Shown piece by piece: positions 51,984 through 60,544 of a stretch of 64,000 bases of DNA. A program made the translations under genes and the position numbers. The notes below the pieces were generated by a model. The model worked only from the letters and a program-made list of their open reading frames with translations, was not told the origin of the DNA and ran no database searches. Source of the DNA: Acetobacteraceae bacterium. GTDB lineage: Bacteria > Pseudomonadota > Alphaproteobacteria > Acetobacterales > Acetobacteraceae. The stretch is taken from assembly GCA_003506895.1 (NCBI GenBank), contig DNXO01000091.1, positions 109,547 to 173,546 of the forward strand. The letters run 5' to 3'. How positions within the stretch are numbered: the stretch's first letter is position 1; each line of letters begins with the position of its first letter.

Positions 51984-52874
51984 TTACCCCTTCACCCGCC
52001 CGCGCAACGCCGCCGCGCGCTTCACCACGGACCGGGCGCGTTCCACTACCGGCACGTCGATCATCGCGCCCTCAAACTGAACCGCGCCCAGTCCCTTCGC
52101 GTAGGCATCGTCGTACGCGGCGATCATCTTCTCCGCCTTGGCCACTTCCGCCGGGTCTGGAGAAAACTCCTCGTTCAACACCGCGACCTGCAACGGATGC
52201 ACCGCGCTCGCGCACATGAAGCCCAGCCTGCGGGAGCGCCGCACGATCGCGCGAAACACGTCCTGGTCGCGGAAGTCCGCGATCGATCCGACGAAGCCCA
52301 TCGGCAGGATCCCGGCGGCCCTGGCGGCGAAGATGGTTTGCTGCTTGGGGTAGAGCAGGCCCTCGGGCTCCGACTGCATGCCGACATCGGCGGCGAAATC
52401 CTCCGATCCCAGGCTGATCGCGACCAGCCTTGGATGGCACTTCGCGATCTGGTCGATACGGAAGAAACCAACCGCATTCTCTACCAGCGCAATGAACTTG
52501 ATGCGTCCGGGCGGCAGCCCGCGCTCCGTCTCCAGTTCCGCGACGATGTCGGCGCAGGCATGAACGTGTTCCGGACTATCGACCTTCGTGAGCATGATCG
52601 CCGCGACGCCAGGGATGACCGCTGCCTCCAGGTCGCGCACCAGCAGACGCCAGGGCCGGTTCACCCGCACCACGACATCCGCGCCGTTGCGGGCAACCTG
52701 GGGGATCGCGCCCTCGATCAACGTCCTGGCATGCTCTTTCTGGGATGGGGCAACCGCATCTTCCAGATCCAGAATGATCGCATCGGCCCCCTTGTCGGCA
52801 CCGGTGCGGACGAACTTCTCCGCCGTCACCGGAACGAACATCATGGACCGCCAAACCGGTAGATCGTCACGCAT
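51984..52874 (-). CDS. HpcH/HpaI aldolase, CitE-type CoA-ester lyase
   Basis: A 296-residue TIM-barrel lyase of the CitE/malyl-CoA/citramalyl-CoA group, cleaving beta-hydroxyacyl-CoA to acetyl-CoA and a keto acid. Visible: MFVPVTAEKFVRTGADKGADAIILDLEDAV near residue 12, with the catalytic region aspartate and glutamate; VVVRVNRPW; ALVENAVGFF with the metal-binding glutamate; SLGSEDFAADVG with the metal-binding aspartate. The start ATG 52874 is 6 bases after AAGGAGGG. It follows a CoA-transferase gene without a gap, so activation and cleavage of the same acid is likely. Citramalate, malate or a related acid are candidates. Confidence 0.87.
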   Translation of the reverse strand: MRDDLPVWRSMMFVPVTAEKFVRTGADKGADAIILDLEDAVAPSQKEHARTLIEGAIPQVARNGADVVVRVNRPWRLLVRDLEAAVIPGVAAIMLTKVDSPEHVHACADIVAELETERGLPPGRIKFIALVENAVGFFRIDQIAKCHPRLVAISLGSEDFAADVGMQSEPEGLLYPKQQTIFAARAAGILPMGFVGSIADFRDQDVFRAIVRRSRRLGFMCASAVHPLQVAVLNEEFSPDPAEVAKAEKMIAAYDDAYAKGLGAVQFEGAMIDVPVVERARSVVKRAAALRGRVKG

Positions 52875-52876
52875 CT

Positions 52877-54097
52877 TCAACCCTCCTTGATCGTGCCGGA
52901 CGCGGTCAGTGCCGCCAGCCGGTCCGCGCTGTAGCCAATCGATTCCAAAACAGACCGTGTGTGCTGGCCCAAATTCGGGGCCGGAATCCGCAATTTGCCG
53001 GGTGTGTCCGACAGCCGTGGGATGACGTTGTGCATCAGCACAGACCCCGCCTCTTCGTCAGGCGCCTCAACGATCACGCCGCGGGCCTGCACATGGGGAT
53101 CGTCGAGCAACTGGTCGATCTCATAGATCGGAGTCGCCGTCACCTCCGCCGCTTCGAATACGGCCATTGCCTCCGGTAGCGTCCGCTGGGCAATCCAGTC
53201 GCCGACGATCTGATCGCAGGCGTCGATGTTGTTAACCCGATCCGTATTCGTCCTGAACCTCGGATCCTCGATCACCTCCGGCCGTCCGATCGCTCTGAAC
53301 AGCCGCTCCGCCATCGCCTGTATGGACGCGGAAATCGCAATGAACCGGCCATCGCTGGTGCCATAGACGTTACGTGGGGAGGTCGTCAGCGACCGGCTTC
53401 CGGTGCGCACCGGCTTTTCGCCTGAAACGCGATAGCTCGCCGCGTCCGGCCCCAGAACGGAAATCATCGGCTCCAGCAGCGGCAAATCGATGACCTGCCC
53501 GCGACCGCCACGCTCTACCACGCGCAGGGCGACCATCACCGCATAGGCGCCGTACAGGCCCGAGACCATGTCGGCCAGCGCGAGAGGCGGCAGCACGGGT
53601 GGCCGGTCGCCGTACCCGTTCTTCGCCGCGAAACCGGACATCGCCTCCACCAGCGTGCCGAAGCCGGGGCGGTCGCGATATGGACCGTCCTGGCCGAAGC
53701 CGGTGATGCGAACGATGATCAGTCCGGGATTGCGGGCGTGCAGCACGTCGGGGCCGAGCCCCATCTGCTCCAGCGTGCCGGGGCGGTAGTTCTCGATCAG
53801 GATATGGCTGGTCGCCAGCAGGTCCAGCAGCGCGTCGCGCCCCTCTTGGGGACGCAGGTTGATCGCCAGGCTTTTCTTGTTCCGGGCATAGACTTTCCAG
53901 TGCAGCGACAGCCCGTTCACGCGCCATGCGCGCAATGGGTCACCGACTTTCGGGTCCTCGATCTTGATGACCTCGGCGCCCTGATCGGCGAGTTGCAGGC
54001 TGACCATGTTGCCGGCGACCAGCCGGGACAGATCGACCACGCGGATGCCATCCAGCGGGGCAGGGGCGGTCGGGTCGAATTCAATGCGTGGTATCAT
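52877..54097 (-). CDS. Family III CoA-transferase (CaiB/BaiF)
   Basis: A 406-residue enzyme that moves CoA between carboxylic acids. N-terminal LDGIRVVDLSRLVAGNMVSLQLADQGAEVIKIEDPKVGD is characteristic, followed by NKKSLAINLRPQEGRDALLDLL, ENYRPGTLEQMGLG and the catalytic aspartate in LALADMVSGLYGAYAVM near residue 163. Its stop lies just before the ribosome site and start of the CitE-type gene, making a two-gene operon. In itaconate, citramalate and mesaconate pathways the same two families act in sequence; the acid used here is inference. Confidence 0.9.
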   Translation of the reverse strand: MIPRIEFDPTAPAPLDGIRVVDLSRLVAGNMVSLQLADQGAEVIKIEDPKVGDPLRAWRVNGLSLHWKVYARNKKSLAINLRPQEGRDALLDLLATSHILIENYRPGTLEQMGLGPDVLHARNPGLIIVRITGFGQDGPYRDRPGFGTLVEAMSGFAAKNGYGDRPPVLPPLALADMVSGLYGAYAVMVALRVVERGGRGQVIDLPLLEPMISVLGPDAASYRVSGEKPVRTGSRSLTTSPRNVYGTSDGRFIAISASIQAMAERLFRAIGRPEVIEDPRFRTNTDRVNNIDACDQIVGDWIAQRTLPEAMAVFEAAEVTATPIYEIDQLLDDPHVQARGVIVEAPDEEAGSVLMHNVIPRLSDTPGKLRIPAPNLGQHTRSVLESIGYSADRLAALTASGTIKEG

Positions 54098-54245
54098 CTG
54101 CTGCCTTAGTGAGCGGTTTCCTCGGTTTGCTCGATGCTAAGGGACGAATGACCCGGAGACCAGCCATGCGACTACTTGCAACGGGAGGATTGCGGGATCT
54201 TCGTGTTCGAGTCATATAAGAAATAGAATTCTTGGGGGAACGATC

Positions 54246-55412
54246 ATGGCGAAAAATATAGTCTTTTGCGCCGACGGCACATGGAACGGCCCGGGCGAAG
54301 CAGACGCCGACGATAATGCGGCCCCGGCCACGAACGTTTTCAAGCTCTTCTTGAACCTTGAGGGCAGGGATTCACCTGACACTATCGCCCTGGCCAAGGA
54401 GCAGGAGCGCTGGTTTAACGCCCCTGATGGTTCGGTCGCCCAGATCGCGAAGTATATCCATGGGGTTGGCGATTCAAATAATTTCCTGGTCAAGCTGCTA
54501 GGAGGCGCGATGGGGGCCGGCCTAATCACCCGTATCGTGCGTGGATACACCTTCATTTCGCGCAACTACTGCTCGGGAGACCGTATCTTCATCACGGGAT
54601 TCAGCCGAGGCGCCTACACCGCCCGAGCGCTCGCCGGGTTGATCAGCAATCAGGGCTTGCTGGATGCGACGAAGGTGGATCTCTCCGACAAGACAAAGGC
54701 TTATCGGTTGGGTGCCGGTGCTTGGTATGCTTTTCGTAAGAGCGTGGCTTCCAAAAATTGGCTGGACCATCTCGCAGACTTAATCGTTGATATGCCCTTA
54801 TTCTTCACCCAGCCACCTTCAGCCGATCTACGCATCTCTACGGTCGACATCCAGGCCGTAGCCGTCTGGGATACCGTCGGGGCGTTGGGCATCCCGGCGT
54901 ACACGCTACAGGCCACTCGGCTCGATCCGTTCCAGTTCGCCGATCTGAAGCTGAGCGATGTTGTGAGGAATGGATTACACGCAATTGCCGTCGATGAACA
55001 ACGTGGCGACTTCACGCCGACCCTCTGGGATCAGGACGGGCGTATCACCCAGGCTTTGTTTCCGGGGGCGCATGCCGATGTAGGTGGCGGCTATCCGATC
55101 TCCAACGGAGAGAGCGCCCTTTCCGATTGCTCGCTAACCTGGATGACTGACCACCTCGCAAAACTGGGTGTGAATTTTGTAGCGCCTCCTGCACTAGGGA
55201 GTCCTGATGCGGCGGGGGTGGCGCATCAGCCTTGGGCCGATTGTCCTTGGACACTCCTGGAACGCAAACCGCGGCAACTCCCGCCTGGCCTGGAGATGTC
55301 GGCCTCTCTCACCGATCGCTTACGGGCGGCTGTGGTGCGGGCATCCCCGATCTGCCCGCCTGGGCCGTATCTTCCCCAAAATCTCAAACAATATCCAACA
55401 GGCATGGTCTAG
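54246..55412 (+). CDS. DUF2235 alpha/beta-hydrolase (Tle1-like)
   Basis: A 388-residue protein of the DUF2235 family, which includes phospholipase effectors of the Tle1 type as well as uncharacterised hydrolases. The N-terminal NIVFCADGTWNGPG is typical. The nucleophile is S120 in FITGFSRGAYTAR (GxSxG), and the other triad candidates are D209 (AVWDTVGALG) and H276 (FPGAHADVGGGY). GGGGGAA precedes ATG by 6-7 bases. There is no signal peptide and no type VI secretion or immunity gene nearby, so an effector role is not supported locally. Catalytically it seems complete. Confidence 0.85.
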   Translation: MAKNIVFCADGTWNGPGEADADDNAAPATNVFKLFLNLEGRDSPDTIALAKEQERWFNAPDGSVAQIAKYIHGVGDSNNFLVKLLGGAMGAGLITRIVRGYTFISRNYCSGDRIFITGFSRGAYTARALAGLISNQGLLDATKVDLSDKTKAYRLGAGAWYAFRKSVASKNWLDHLADLIVDMPLFFTQPPSADLRISTVDIQAVAVWDTVGALGIPAYTLQATRLDPFQFADLKLSDVVRNGLHAIAVDEQRGDFTPTLWDQDGRITQALFPGAHADVGGGYPISNGESALSDCSLTWMTDHLAKLGVNFVAPPALGSPDAAGVAHQPWADCPWTLLERKPRQLPPGLEMSASLTDRLRAAVVRASPICPPGPYLPQNLKQYPTGMV

Positions 55413-55489
55413 TCTTCCAGTTAGCGCGTCTTCCCTCTGGTAGTCTGGCATGCGAACCTCGGTCCATCAGACCACGGGGGAAACAGTCC

Positions 55490-57109
55490 ATGACGCGCAT
55501 GACCGGTGGAGAAGCGATCGTCGATGGCCTTATCCGGCACGGAATCGATACGGTATTCGGGCTGCCGGGCGTGCAGACCTATGGGCTGTTCGATGCGTTG
55601 GCCCGAGCGTCGAACAGCATTCGGCTGATCAATGCCCGGCATGAGCAGACGACGGCGTACATGGCCCTTGGGTACGCGTGCGCTACCGGCCGCCCCGCGG
55701 CCTATGCCGTCGTGCCCGGACCCGGCGTCCTGAACACCACTGCCGCGTTGGCCACCGCCTGGGGGGTGAATGCGCCTGTGCTGTGCCTGACCGGCCAGGT
55801 GCCCAGCTTCATGATCGGCCGCCGCCGTGGCCAGTTGCACGAACTGCCCGACCAACTCGCGACCATGCGGACCCTGGTGAAATGGGCCGAACGGATCGAG
55901 CATCCGTCGCAGGCGTCTCATCTTGTCGCCCGTGCGTTCCAGGAAATGACCTCCGGGCGCCGAGGGCCGGTGTCGCTGGAAATGCCGTGGGACCAGTTCA
56001 CCGCGACGGCGGATGTCACACCGCAAGACCCGTTGCCGCCGTTTCCGAATCCCGTGCCGGACCCGGAGAAGATCGAGGCGCTGGCGAAACTGTTGAACGC
56101 CGCGAAGGCGCCGATGATCTGGGTCGGCGGCGGCGCGCTGCATGCGGCGCCCGAAATCCTGGCACTTGCCGAACGCATCGGCGCGCCCGTCGTCTCTTTC
56201 CGCAACGGACGAGGCATTGTCGATGACCGTCATCCGCTCGGTTTGACCATCCCGGCGGCCTACAAACTGTGGCCCGAAACCGATCTGCTGGTTGCATTCG
56301 GCACGCGGCTGGAGGTGCCGACCAGCCGCTGGGGCAAGATGCCCGCCGGGCTGAAGGTCGCCCGCATCGACATCGACCCCGCCGAGATGCCGCGCCTGAA
56401 GGTCGATATCGGAATCGTCGCGGATACCGCCGATGCCGCCCGCGCGCTGACCGCTGTGGTCGAACAGCGCAACGATCCGGTTCGGGCCGCGGTGATCGCG
56501 CGGGCGAAGGCGGAAACGCTGACGGAAATCCAAAGCGTTCAGCCGCAAATGTCGTTTCTCAACGCGATCCGCGAGGTCCTGCCCGAGAATGGAATCCTTT
56601 GCGATGAAATGACCCAGGCGGGGTACGTTTCCTGGTTCGGTTTTCCGTTTTACACTCCACGGTCGCTGATAACGTCAGGGTTTTCCGGCACCCTGGGGGC
56701 GGGTTTCCCGACCGCGCTGGGCGTGAAGGTGGCGATGCCGGACCGCCCGGTCGTTTCGTTGAACGGCGATGGCGGATTCCTGTTTGGCGGTGCGGAACTC
56801 GCCACGGCAATGCAGTTCGGCATCAACCTGATCACCATCGTTTTCAACAACTCCGCCTACGGCAACGTCATGCGCGACCAGAAGCGGATGTTCGAGGGCC
56901 GCGATTCCGGTTCCGCCCTGCGCAACCCGGACTTCCTGGCGTATGCCAAGAGTTTCGGAGTTCCAGCCTGGCGGGTGACGGACGCCGACGGACTTCGCTC
57001 AGCGTTGAAGCAGGCGCTGACGGCGCAAACGCCGACCTTCATCGAAGTGATGACGGATATCAGCAAGGAAACCGCCCCCTGGCCGTTTATCGCGCCGGGC
57101 AGGGGGTGA
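55490..57109 (+). CDS. Thiamine-diphosphate enzyme, acetolactate synthase-like
   Basis: A 539-residue TPP-dependent enzyme with the three-domain layout of acetolactate synthases and keto-acid decarboxylases. N-terminal: GIDTVFGLPGVQTYGLFDAL and the cofactor-activating glutamate in NARHEQTTAYMALGYA. Central: PMIWVGGGALHAAPEI. C-terminal TPP-binding: SLNGDGGFLFGGAELATAMQFG, then VFNNSAYGNVMRD. I used ATG 55490; ATG 55499 is also possible. It is not next to a small regulatory subunit gene, so it is probably a catabolic paralogue and not the isoleucine/valine enzyme. Substrate unknown. Confidence 0.85.
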   Translation: MTRMTGGEAIVDGLIRHGIDTVFGLPGVQTYGLFDALARASNSIRLINARHEQTTAYMALGYACATGRPAAYAVVPGPGVLNTTAALATAWGVNAPVLCLTGQVPSFMIGRRRGQLHELPDQLATMRTLVKWAERIEHPSQASHLVARAFQEMTSGRRGPVSLEMPWDQFTATADVTPQDPLPPFPNPVPDPEKIEALAKLLNAAKAPMIWVGGGALHAAPEILALAERIGAPVVSFRNGRGIVDDRHPLGLTIPAAYKLWPETDLLVAFGTRLEVPTSRWGKMPAGLKVARIDIDPAEMPRLKVDIGIVADTADAARALTAVVEQRNDPVRAAVIARAKAETLTEIQSVQPQMSFLNAIREVLPENGILCDEMTQAGYVSWFGFPFYTPRSLITSGFSGTLGAGFPTALGVKVAMPDRPVVSLNGDGGFLFGGAELATAMQFGINLITIVFNNSAYGNVMRDQKRMFEGRDSGSALRNPDFLAYAKSFGVPAWRVTDADGLRSALKQALTAQTPTFIEVMTDISKETAPWPFIAPGRG

Positions 57110-57116
57110 CGGGGCC

Positions 57117-57584
57117 CTATCCGCCGCTGGTCTTCGCCTTCACCATCCGCAGGGGGTTGTAGGTAATCACCGTCGTCCCGTCCTGTTTCACCACGCGGTT
57201 GAAGGTCCGCACCAACCCCCGGTTGGGGCGGCTCGCACTGCGCCGGCTTTCGACCACCTCGCACTCCACATGGATCGTATCCCCGGCGAAGGTCGGGGCC
57301 TTCACGTCCAGTTCCATGTTCAGGAAAGCGAATCCGGTGTGCTGCATCGTCGCATGCACCAGCAGTCCCTCGGCGAAGGAGTAGACCATCGCCCCGGGAA
57401 CGACCCGTTGCGTGATGTCACTTTCGGTCTTCAGGAACTCGATGTTTGAGAACAGGACTTCGGTCATGCCCGTCACGCCGATGAAGTTGACCAGATCGGC
57501 CTCGGTCAACGTCCGTCCGATGGTGCGAAACTGGCGTCCGACCGGCAGGTCCTCGAAATAAAGGCCGAGACCAAGAACTTCCAT
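57117..57584 (-). CDS. MaoC-like hot-dog protein lacking the hydratase dyad
   Basis: A 155-residue hot-dog-fold protein close to MaoC/R-specific enoyl-CoA hydratases by overall sequence (YFEDLPVGRQFRTIGRTLTEADLVNFIGVTG, then RVVPGAMVYSFAEGLLV). In active hydratases the following motif is G-D-x-N-P-L-H. Here it reads GMTEVLF, so the catalytic aspartate and histidine are replaced by Met and Phe. It may bind acyl-CoA without hydrating it, or catalyse something else. AAGGGGGA lies 6 bases before ATG. It converges with the TPP enzyme gene. Confidence 0.8.
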   Translation of the reverse strand: MEVLGLGLYFEDLPVGRQFRTIGRTLTEADLVNFIGVTGMTEVLFSNIEFLKTESDITQRVVPGAMVYSFAEGLLVHATMQHTGFAFLNMELDVKAPTFAGDTIHVECEVVESRRSASRPNRGLVRTFNRVVKQDGTTVITYNPLRMVKAKTSGG

Positions 57585-57645
57585 GTGTTTCCCCCTTCGT
57601 TTGCGGAACGGCCCGCATCCTCGGTCGCATTATGCCGAGCAGGGG

Positions 57646-58932
57646 CTATCCGCCGATAGCTGCCAGCGCCTGTGTGGCCGCGGACTGCCCGCTGATCCAG
57701 GCGCCGGCCACGGTGCCCGCGAACCCGATATGGCAGGCCTCGCCGGCGAACATCAAATGCCCGTCGGCAACCGGCTCCGCCAGTCGGTCCCTGGCCAGCG
57801 CCGAACCGGGGATCGCGTAGCAATAGGCGCCCCGGACCCACGGGTCGGCGTCCCAGTGCGTCACCAGCGAGGCACCACCCGCGAACAAACCGTCCACGCG
57901 GCCGCCGAATGCTCGGCGCAGATAGGATAGCGCGTAGTCCACCGCCGCCGCCTCGCCGGCCTTGGCCAGATCCCAGGCCACCGAACCGCCAATCCAGCCC
58001 TGGACGTAATCCCGTCCGAACGGCCAGCACTGGAACGGCATCAGCGCCTCGCCCTGGCGTTCCAGGATGCGATCGACCGAACAGTGCAGCGGCAGGTCGA
58101 GCCGATCCGGCCCGGTTGCGCGCAGCGCGACCTTCATCGCCAGCCCCATCGGCAGCGCATGCACCGCCTCGGTGACCGAGGCCGGCAAAGCAGGGTCGAA
58201 CACCAAACTGCCCGATCCCAGCACTCCGGTGGAGACGGTGACGATACAGGCCTCGGCGGTGATCGAGCCGCTGGCGGTTTCGACGATGACCTGTCCGTTC
58301 GGGCCGCCCCAGCGCACCCGAACGACAGGGGTATGAAGCCTGATGTCCAGACCGGAGGTCAGGCGCCGCTGCACGAACGCGCCAATGCCGCCATCCGGCA
58401 CCAGATTGCTGCCCCCCAGGGCGTTGCGCCGCCAATCCAGGGTGCTGAAGCGATCGGCGTCCACCGCGCAGATGACCGGTCCCTCCCAGGCTTCGATCGT
58501 CGCCGCCCAGGGATCGTCGGATAGCCGCCGGGTGACCTCGGCCAGCGGCACATCGCCCTCGGCGGCGATGATCGACTCCGCTGCCGCCTCGTAATGTGGC
58601 CAGGCCTGTGCGTAGGCGTTCAGTTCCGCCTCCGTCGCAATCCGGTCGCCGATGAATGTGCGTTCCTTGCGGATTTCATCCGAACGCAGCAGCGTGTCGC
58701 CCGCCGCCTGCGCGATGGGCACCATCGGGTTGTGTTCCGCGTCATGGAACCAGACCGCGCCCATGTCGAACCACACGCCACCCAGCGCCTTTGGATGATC
58801 GGTCCAGGCCCGTCCGCCGACCCGGCCGGAAGCCTCCAGCACCACCGCCCGCCGCCCCGCGTCCCGGCAGGCGGCAGCAGCCCCCAGTCCCGCGAGGCCG
58901 GCCCCGATGATCACCACGTGGGTATCGGTCAA
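57646..58932 (-). CDS. FAD-dependent amine oxidase-like protein
   Basis: A 428-residue flavoprotein of the monoamine oxidase family. FAD binding: VVIIGAGLAGLGAAAACRDAG then VVLEASGRVGGRAWTD at the N-terminus, and the C-terminal LMFAGEACHIGFAGTVAGAWISG. The start is TTG 58932, supported by AGGAG 6 bases upstream; no better ATG exists nearby. Such enzymes oxidise primary or polyamines, amino acids or phytoene-like substrates. It lies 74 bases downstream of the aminotransferase gene on the same strand and may share its transcript. Confidence 0.85.
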   Translation of the reverse strand: MTDTHVVIIGAGLAGLGAAAACRDAGRRAVVLEASGRVGGRAWTDHPKALGGVWFDMGAVWFHDAEHNPMVPIAQAAGDTLLRSDEIRKERTFIGDRIATEAELNAYAQAWPHYEAAAESIIAAEGDVPLAEVTRRLSDDPWAATIEAWEGPVICAVDADRFSTLDWRRNALGGSNLVPDGGIGAFVQRRLTSGLDIRLHTPVVRVRWGGPNGQVIVETASGSITAEACIVTVSTGVLGSGSLVFDPALPASVTEAVHALPMGLAMKVALRATGPDRLDLPLHCSVDRILERQGEALMPFQCWPFGRDYVQGWIGGSVAWDLAKAGEAAAVDYALSYLRRAFGGRVDGLFAGGASLVTHWDADPWVRGAYCYAIPGSALARDRLAEPVADGHLMFAGEACHIGFAGTVAGAWISGQSAATQALAAIGG

Positions 58933-59006
58933 GCGGTACTCCTTTGTTTCGGCTTGGCTCGCTTGTTTGAGAGGACGATCGCGCTCTCGTCACACCGACA
59001 TTACGA

Positions 59007-59906
59007 TCAACCGACGACGCGCGCGACCTGTTCCGGCGAGAACTGCACTAAACTGTCGTAGTCCTTCATCAACGTCTCGGTGATCAGCCCCGGCGTGTAG
59101 CGATACGGGCCAATCTCCCGCACCGCGGTGACTTCCGCGGCGGTGCCGGCCAGGAATACCTCGGTCGCCCGCGCCAACTCCGACGCCTCGATCTGCCGTT
59201 CGACGACCTTCATCTGGTTGCGCTTGGCCAAGCTCATGACGCTACGCCTTGTGATCCCGTCCAGGAAGCAGTCCGGCGTCGGCGTATGCAGCTCACCATC
59301 CATCACGAAGAAGATATTCGCTCCGGTCGTCTCCGCCACCAGCCCGCGCCAGTCCAGCAGCAGGGCGTCGGAATATCCTTCCTGCTCCGCTTTCACCTTC
59401 GCCAGCGAGGCGATCATATACAGCCCCGAGGCCTTGGCCTTGATCGGCGCGGTGTTCGGCGGCGGCCGCCGCCATTCCGCCTGACCCACCCTGATCCCCT
59501 GCATCCGCTCCGCCCCGAAATAGCTCGGCCACGGCCACGCGCCGATCGCCAGATGAATCGACGTTCCCGTCGCCGAGACCGCCAACTGCTCCGACCCGCG
59601 CCACGCGATCGGGCGGACATACCCATCGGTCAGACCGTTGGCCTTCAGCACCGCGTTGCTGGCGGCATCGATCTCCTCGGCCGTGTAGGGAATCTCGAAA
59701 CTCAAGATGCGGCCGGAGTTGATCAGCCGCTCCGAATGGTCACGCAGGCGAAAAATGTTACCGGAGTACGCCCGCTCGCCCTCAAACACCGCACTGGCAT
59801 AGTGCAATCCATGCGATAGAACATGCAGCCTGGCCTCCCGCCAGGGAACCAGCGATCCGTCCAACCAGAGCCAGCCGTCTCGGTCGTCGAAAGGAAGTAG
59901 CGTCAT
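59007..59906 (-). CDS. ilvE: Branched-chain amino acid aminotransferase (class IV)
   Basis: A 299-residue PLP-dependent enzyme transferring amino groups between branched-chain amino acids and 2-oxoglutarate. Visible: WLDGSLVPWREARLHVLSHGLHYASAVFEGERAY near the N-terminus, the PLP-lysine region APIKAKASGLYMIASLAK near residue 155, and SDALLLDWRGLVAETTGANIFFV near residue 180, with the conserved glutamate and asparagine. LDGITRRSVM follows. It diverges from a MarR regulator across a perfect palindrome located 42 bases upstream of its start, so MarR control is likely. D-amino-acid aminotransferase is a less likely alternative. Confidence 0.88.
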   Translation of the reverse strand: MTLLPFDDRDGWLWLDGSLVPWREARLHVLSHGLHYASAVFEGERAYSGNIFRLRDHSERLINSGRILSFEIPYTAEEIDAASNAVLKANGLTDGYVRPIAWRGSEQLAVSATGTSIHLAIGAWPWPSYFGAERMQGIRVGQAEWRRPPPNTAPIKAKASGLYMIASLAKVKAEQEGYSDALLLDWRGLVAETTGANIFFVMDGELHTPTPDCFLDGITRRSVMSLAKRNQMKVVERQIEASELARATEVFLAGTAAEVTAVREIGPYRYTPGLITETLMKDYDSLVQFSPEQVARVVG

Positions 59907-59947
59907 GGCCGCCTTCTCCGTAATTTTGTTGCTCTCAGCGGCGCCAG

Positions 59948-59971
59948 CTTAAAACGCACCTGCGTTTTAAG
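59948..59971. promoter_or_regulatory. Perfect palindrome between ilvE and marR-type genes, likely operator
   Basis: CTTAAAACGCA and TGCGTTTTAAG are exact reverse complements separated by CC, giving a 24-base palindrome. It is centred in the 94-base divergent gap, 42 bases from the aminotransferase start and 30 bases from the MarR start. MarR proteins bind such palindromes as dimers. Confidence 0.7.
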
Positions 59972-60000
59972 TCAACAATGCTGACCCATTTCGGAATCGA

Positions 60001-60540
60001 ATGACTGGCATGCTTAAAGACAAAACCCGCTTCGTCCCACCGCCCAAACTGCCCCCGCCGACTCCGGTTGTCGATCTCAGCGACGCCGAAATGCGTATGG
60101 CGCAGGATCTGTTGTTCTTCGCCTATCGCGATTTCACCAACGTCGCCGATCAGGTGCTGGAGGAACTGGGCCTGGGACGTGCCCACCATCGGGCGCTGCA
60201 TTTCATCGGCCGCAATCCCGGGATCACCGTATCCAGCCTTCTGGCGGTCCTGCGCATCACCAAGCAGTCGCTTGCCCGCGTTCTGAATGCCCTGGTGGAC
60301 GAGGGCTTCGTCGCCCAGGCTCCGGGGTTCGAGGACCGCCGCCTGCGCCTGCTCACGCTGACCGAGAAGGGGGCCGCCCTGGAAAGGCGCCTGTTCGACG
60401 CGCAGCGTAACCGGATATCCCAGGCCTACAAGCGCGCGGGACCCCAGGCCGTTCAGGGGTTTCGCGGCGTTATGCGGGGCATCATGGACAAAGGGGCGCG
60501 TGACTATATGGATGGAACCGGAGCGGCGGAGGACGCCTGA
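60001..60540 (+). CDS. MarR-family transcriptional regulator
   Basis: A 179-residue winged-helix regulator. After a proline-rich N-terminus, residues about 30-150 show the MarR fold: LGLGRAHHRALHFIGRNPGITVSSLLAVLRITKQSLARVLNALVDEGFVAQAPGFEDRRLRLLTLTEKG, containing the recognition helix and the DxR wing motif. It diverges from the aminotransferase gene and precedes the response regulator by 4 bases, so it is transcribed with the two-component system. The palindrome upstream is the obvious target, giving both autoregulation and control of ilvE. Confidence 0.9.
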   Translation: MTGMLKDKTRFVPPPKLPPPTPVVDLSDAEMRMAQDLLFFAYRDFTNVADQVLEELGLGRAHHRALHFIGRNPGITVSSLLAVLRITKQSLARVLNALVDEGFVAQAPGFEDRRLRLLTLTEKGAALERRLFDAQRNRISQAYKRAGPQAVQGFRGVMRGIMDKGARDYMDGTGAAEDA

Positions 60541-60544
60541 CAGC

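Noticed and set aside
55421..56548. 375-codon minus-strand frame over the TPP enzyme
   Set aside because: Shadow of a real gene; no ribosome site or recognisable motif.
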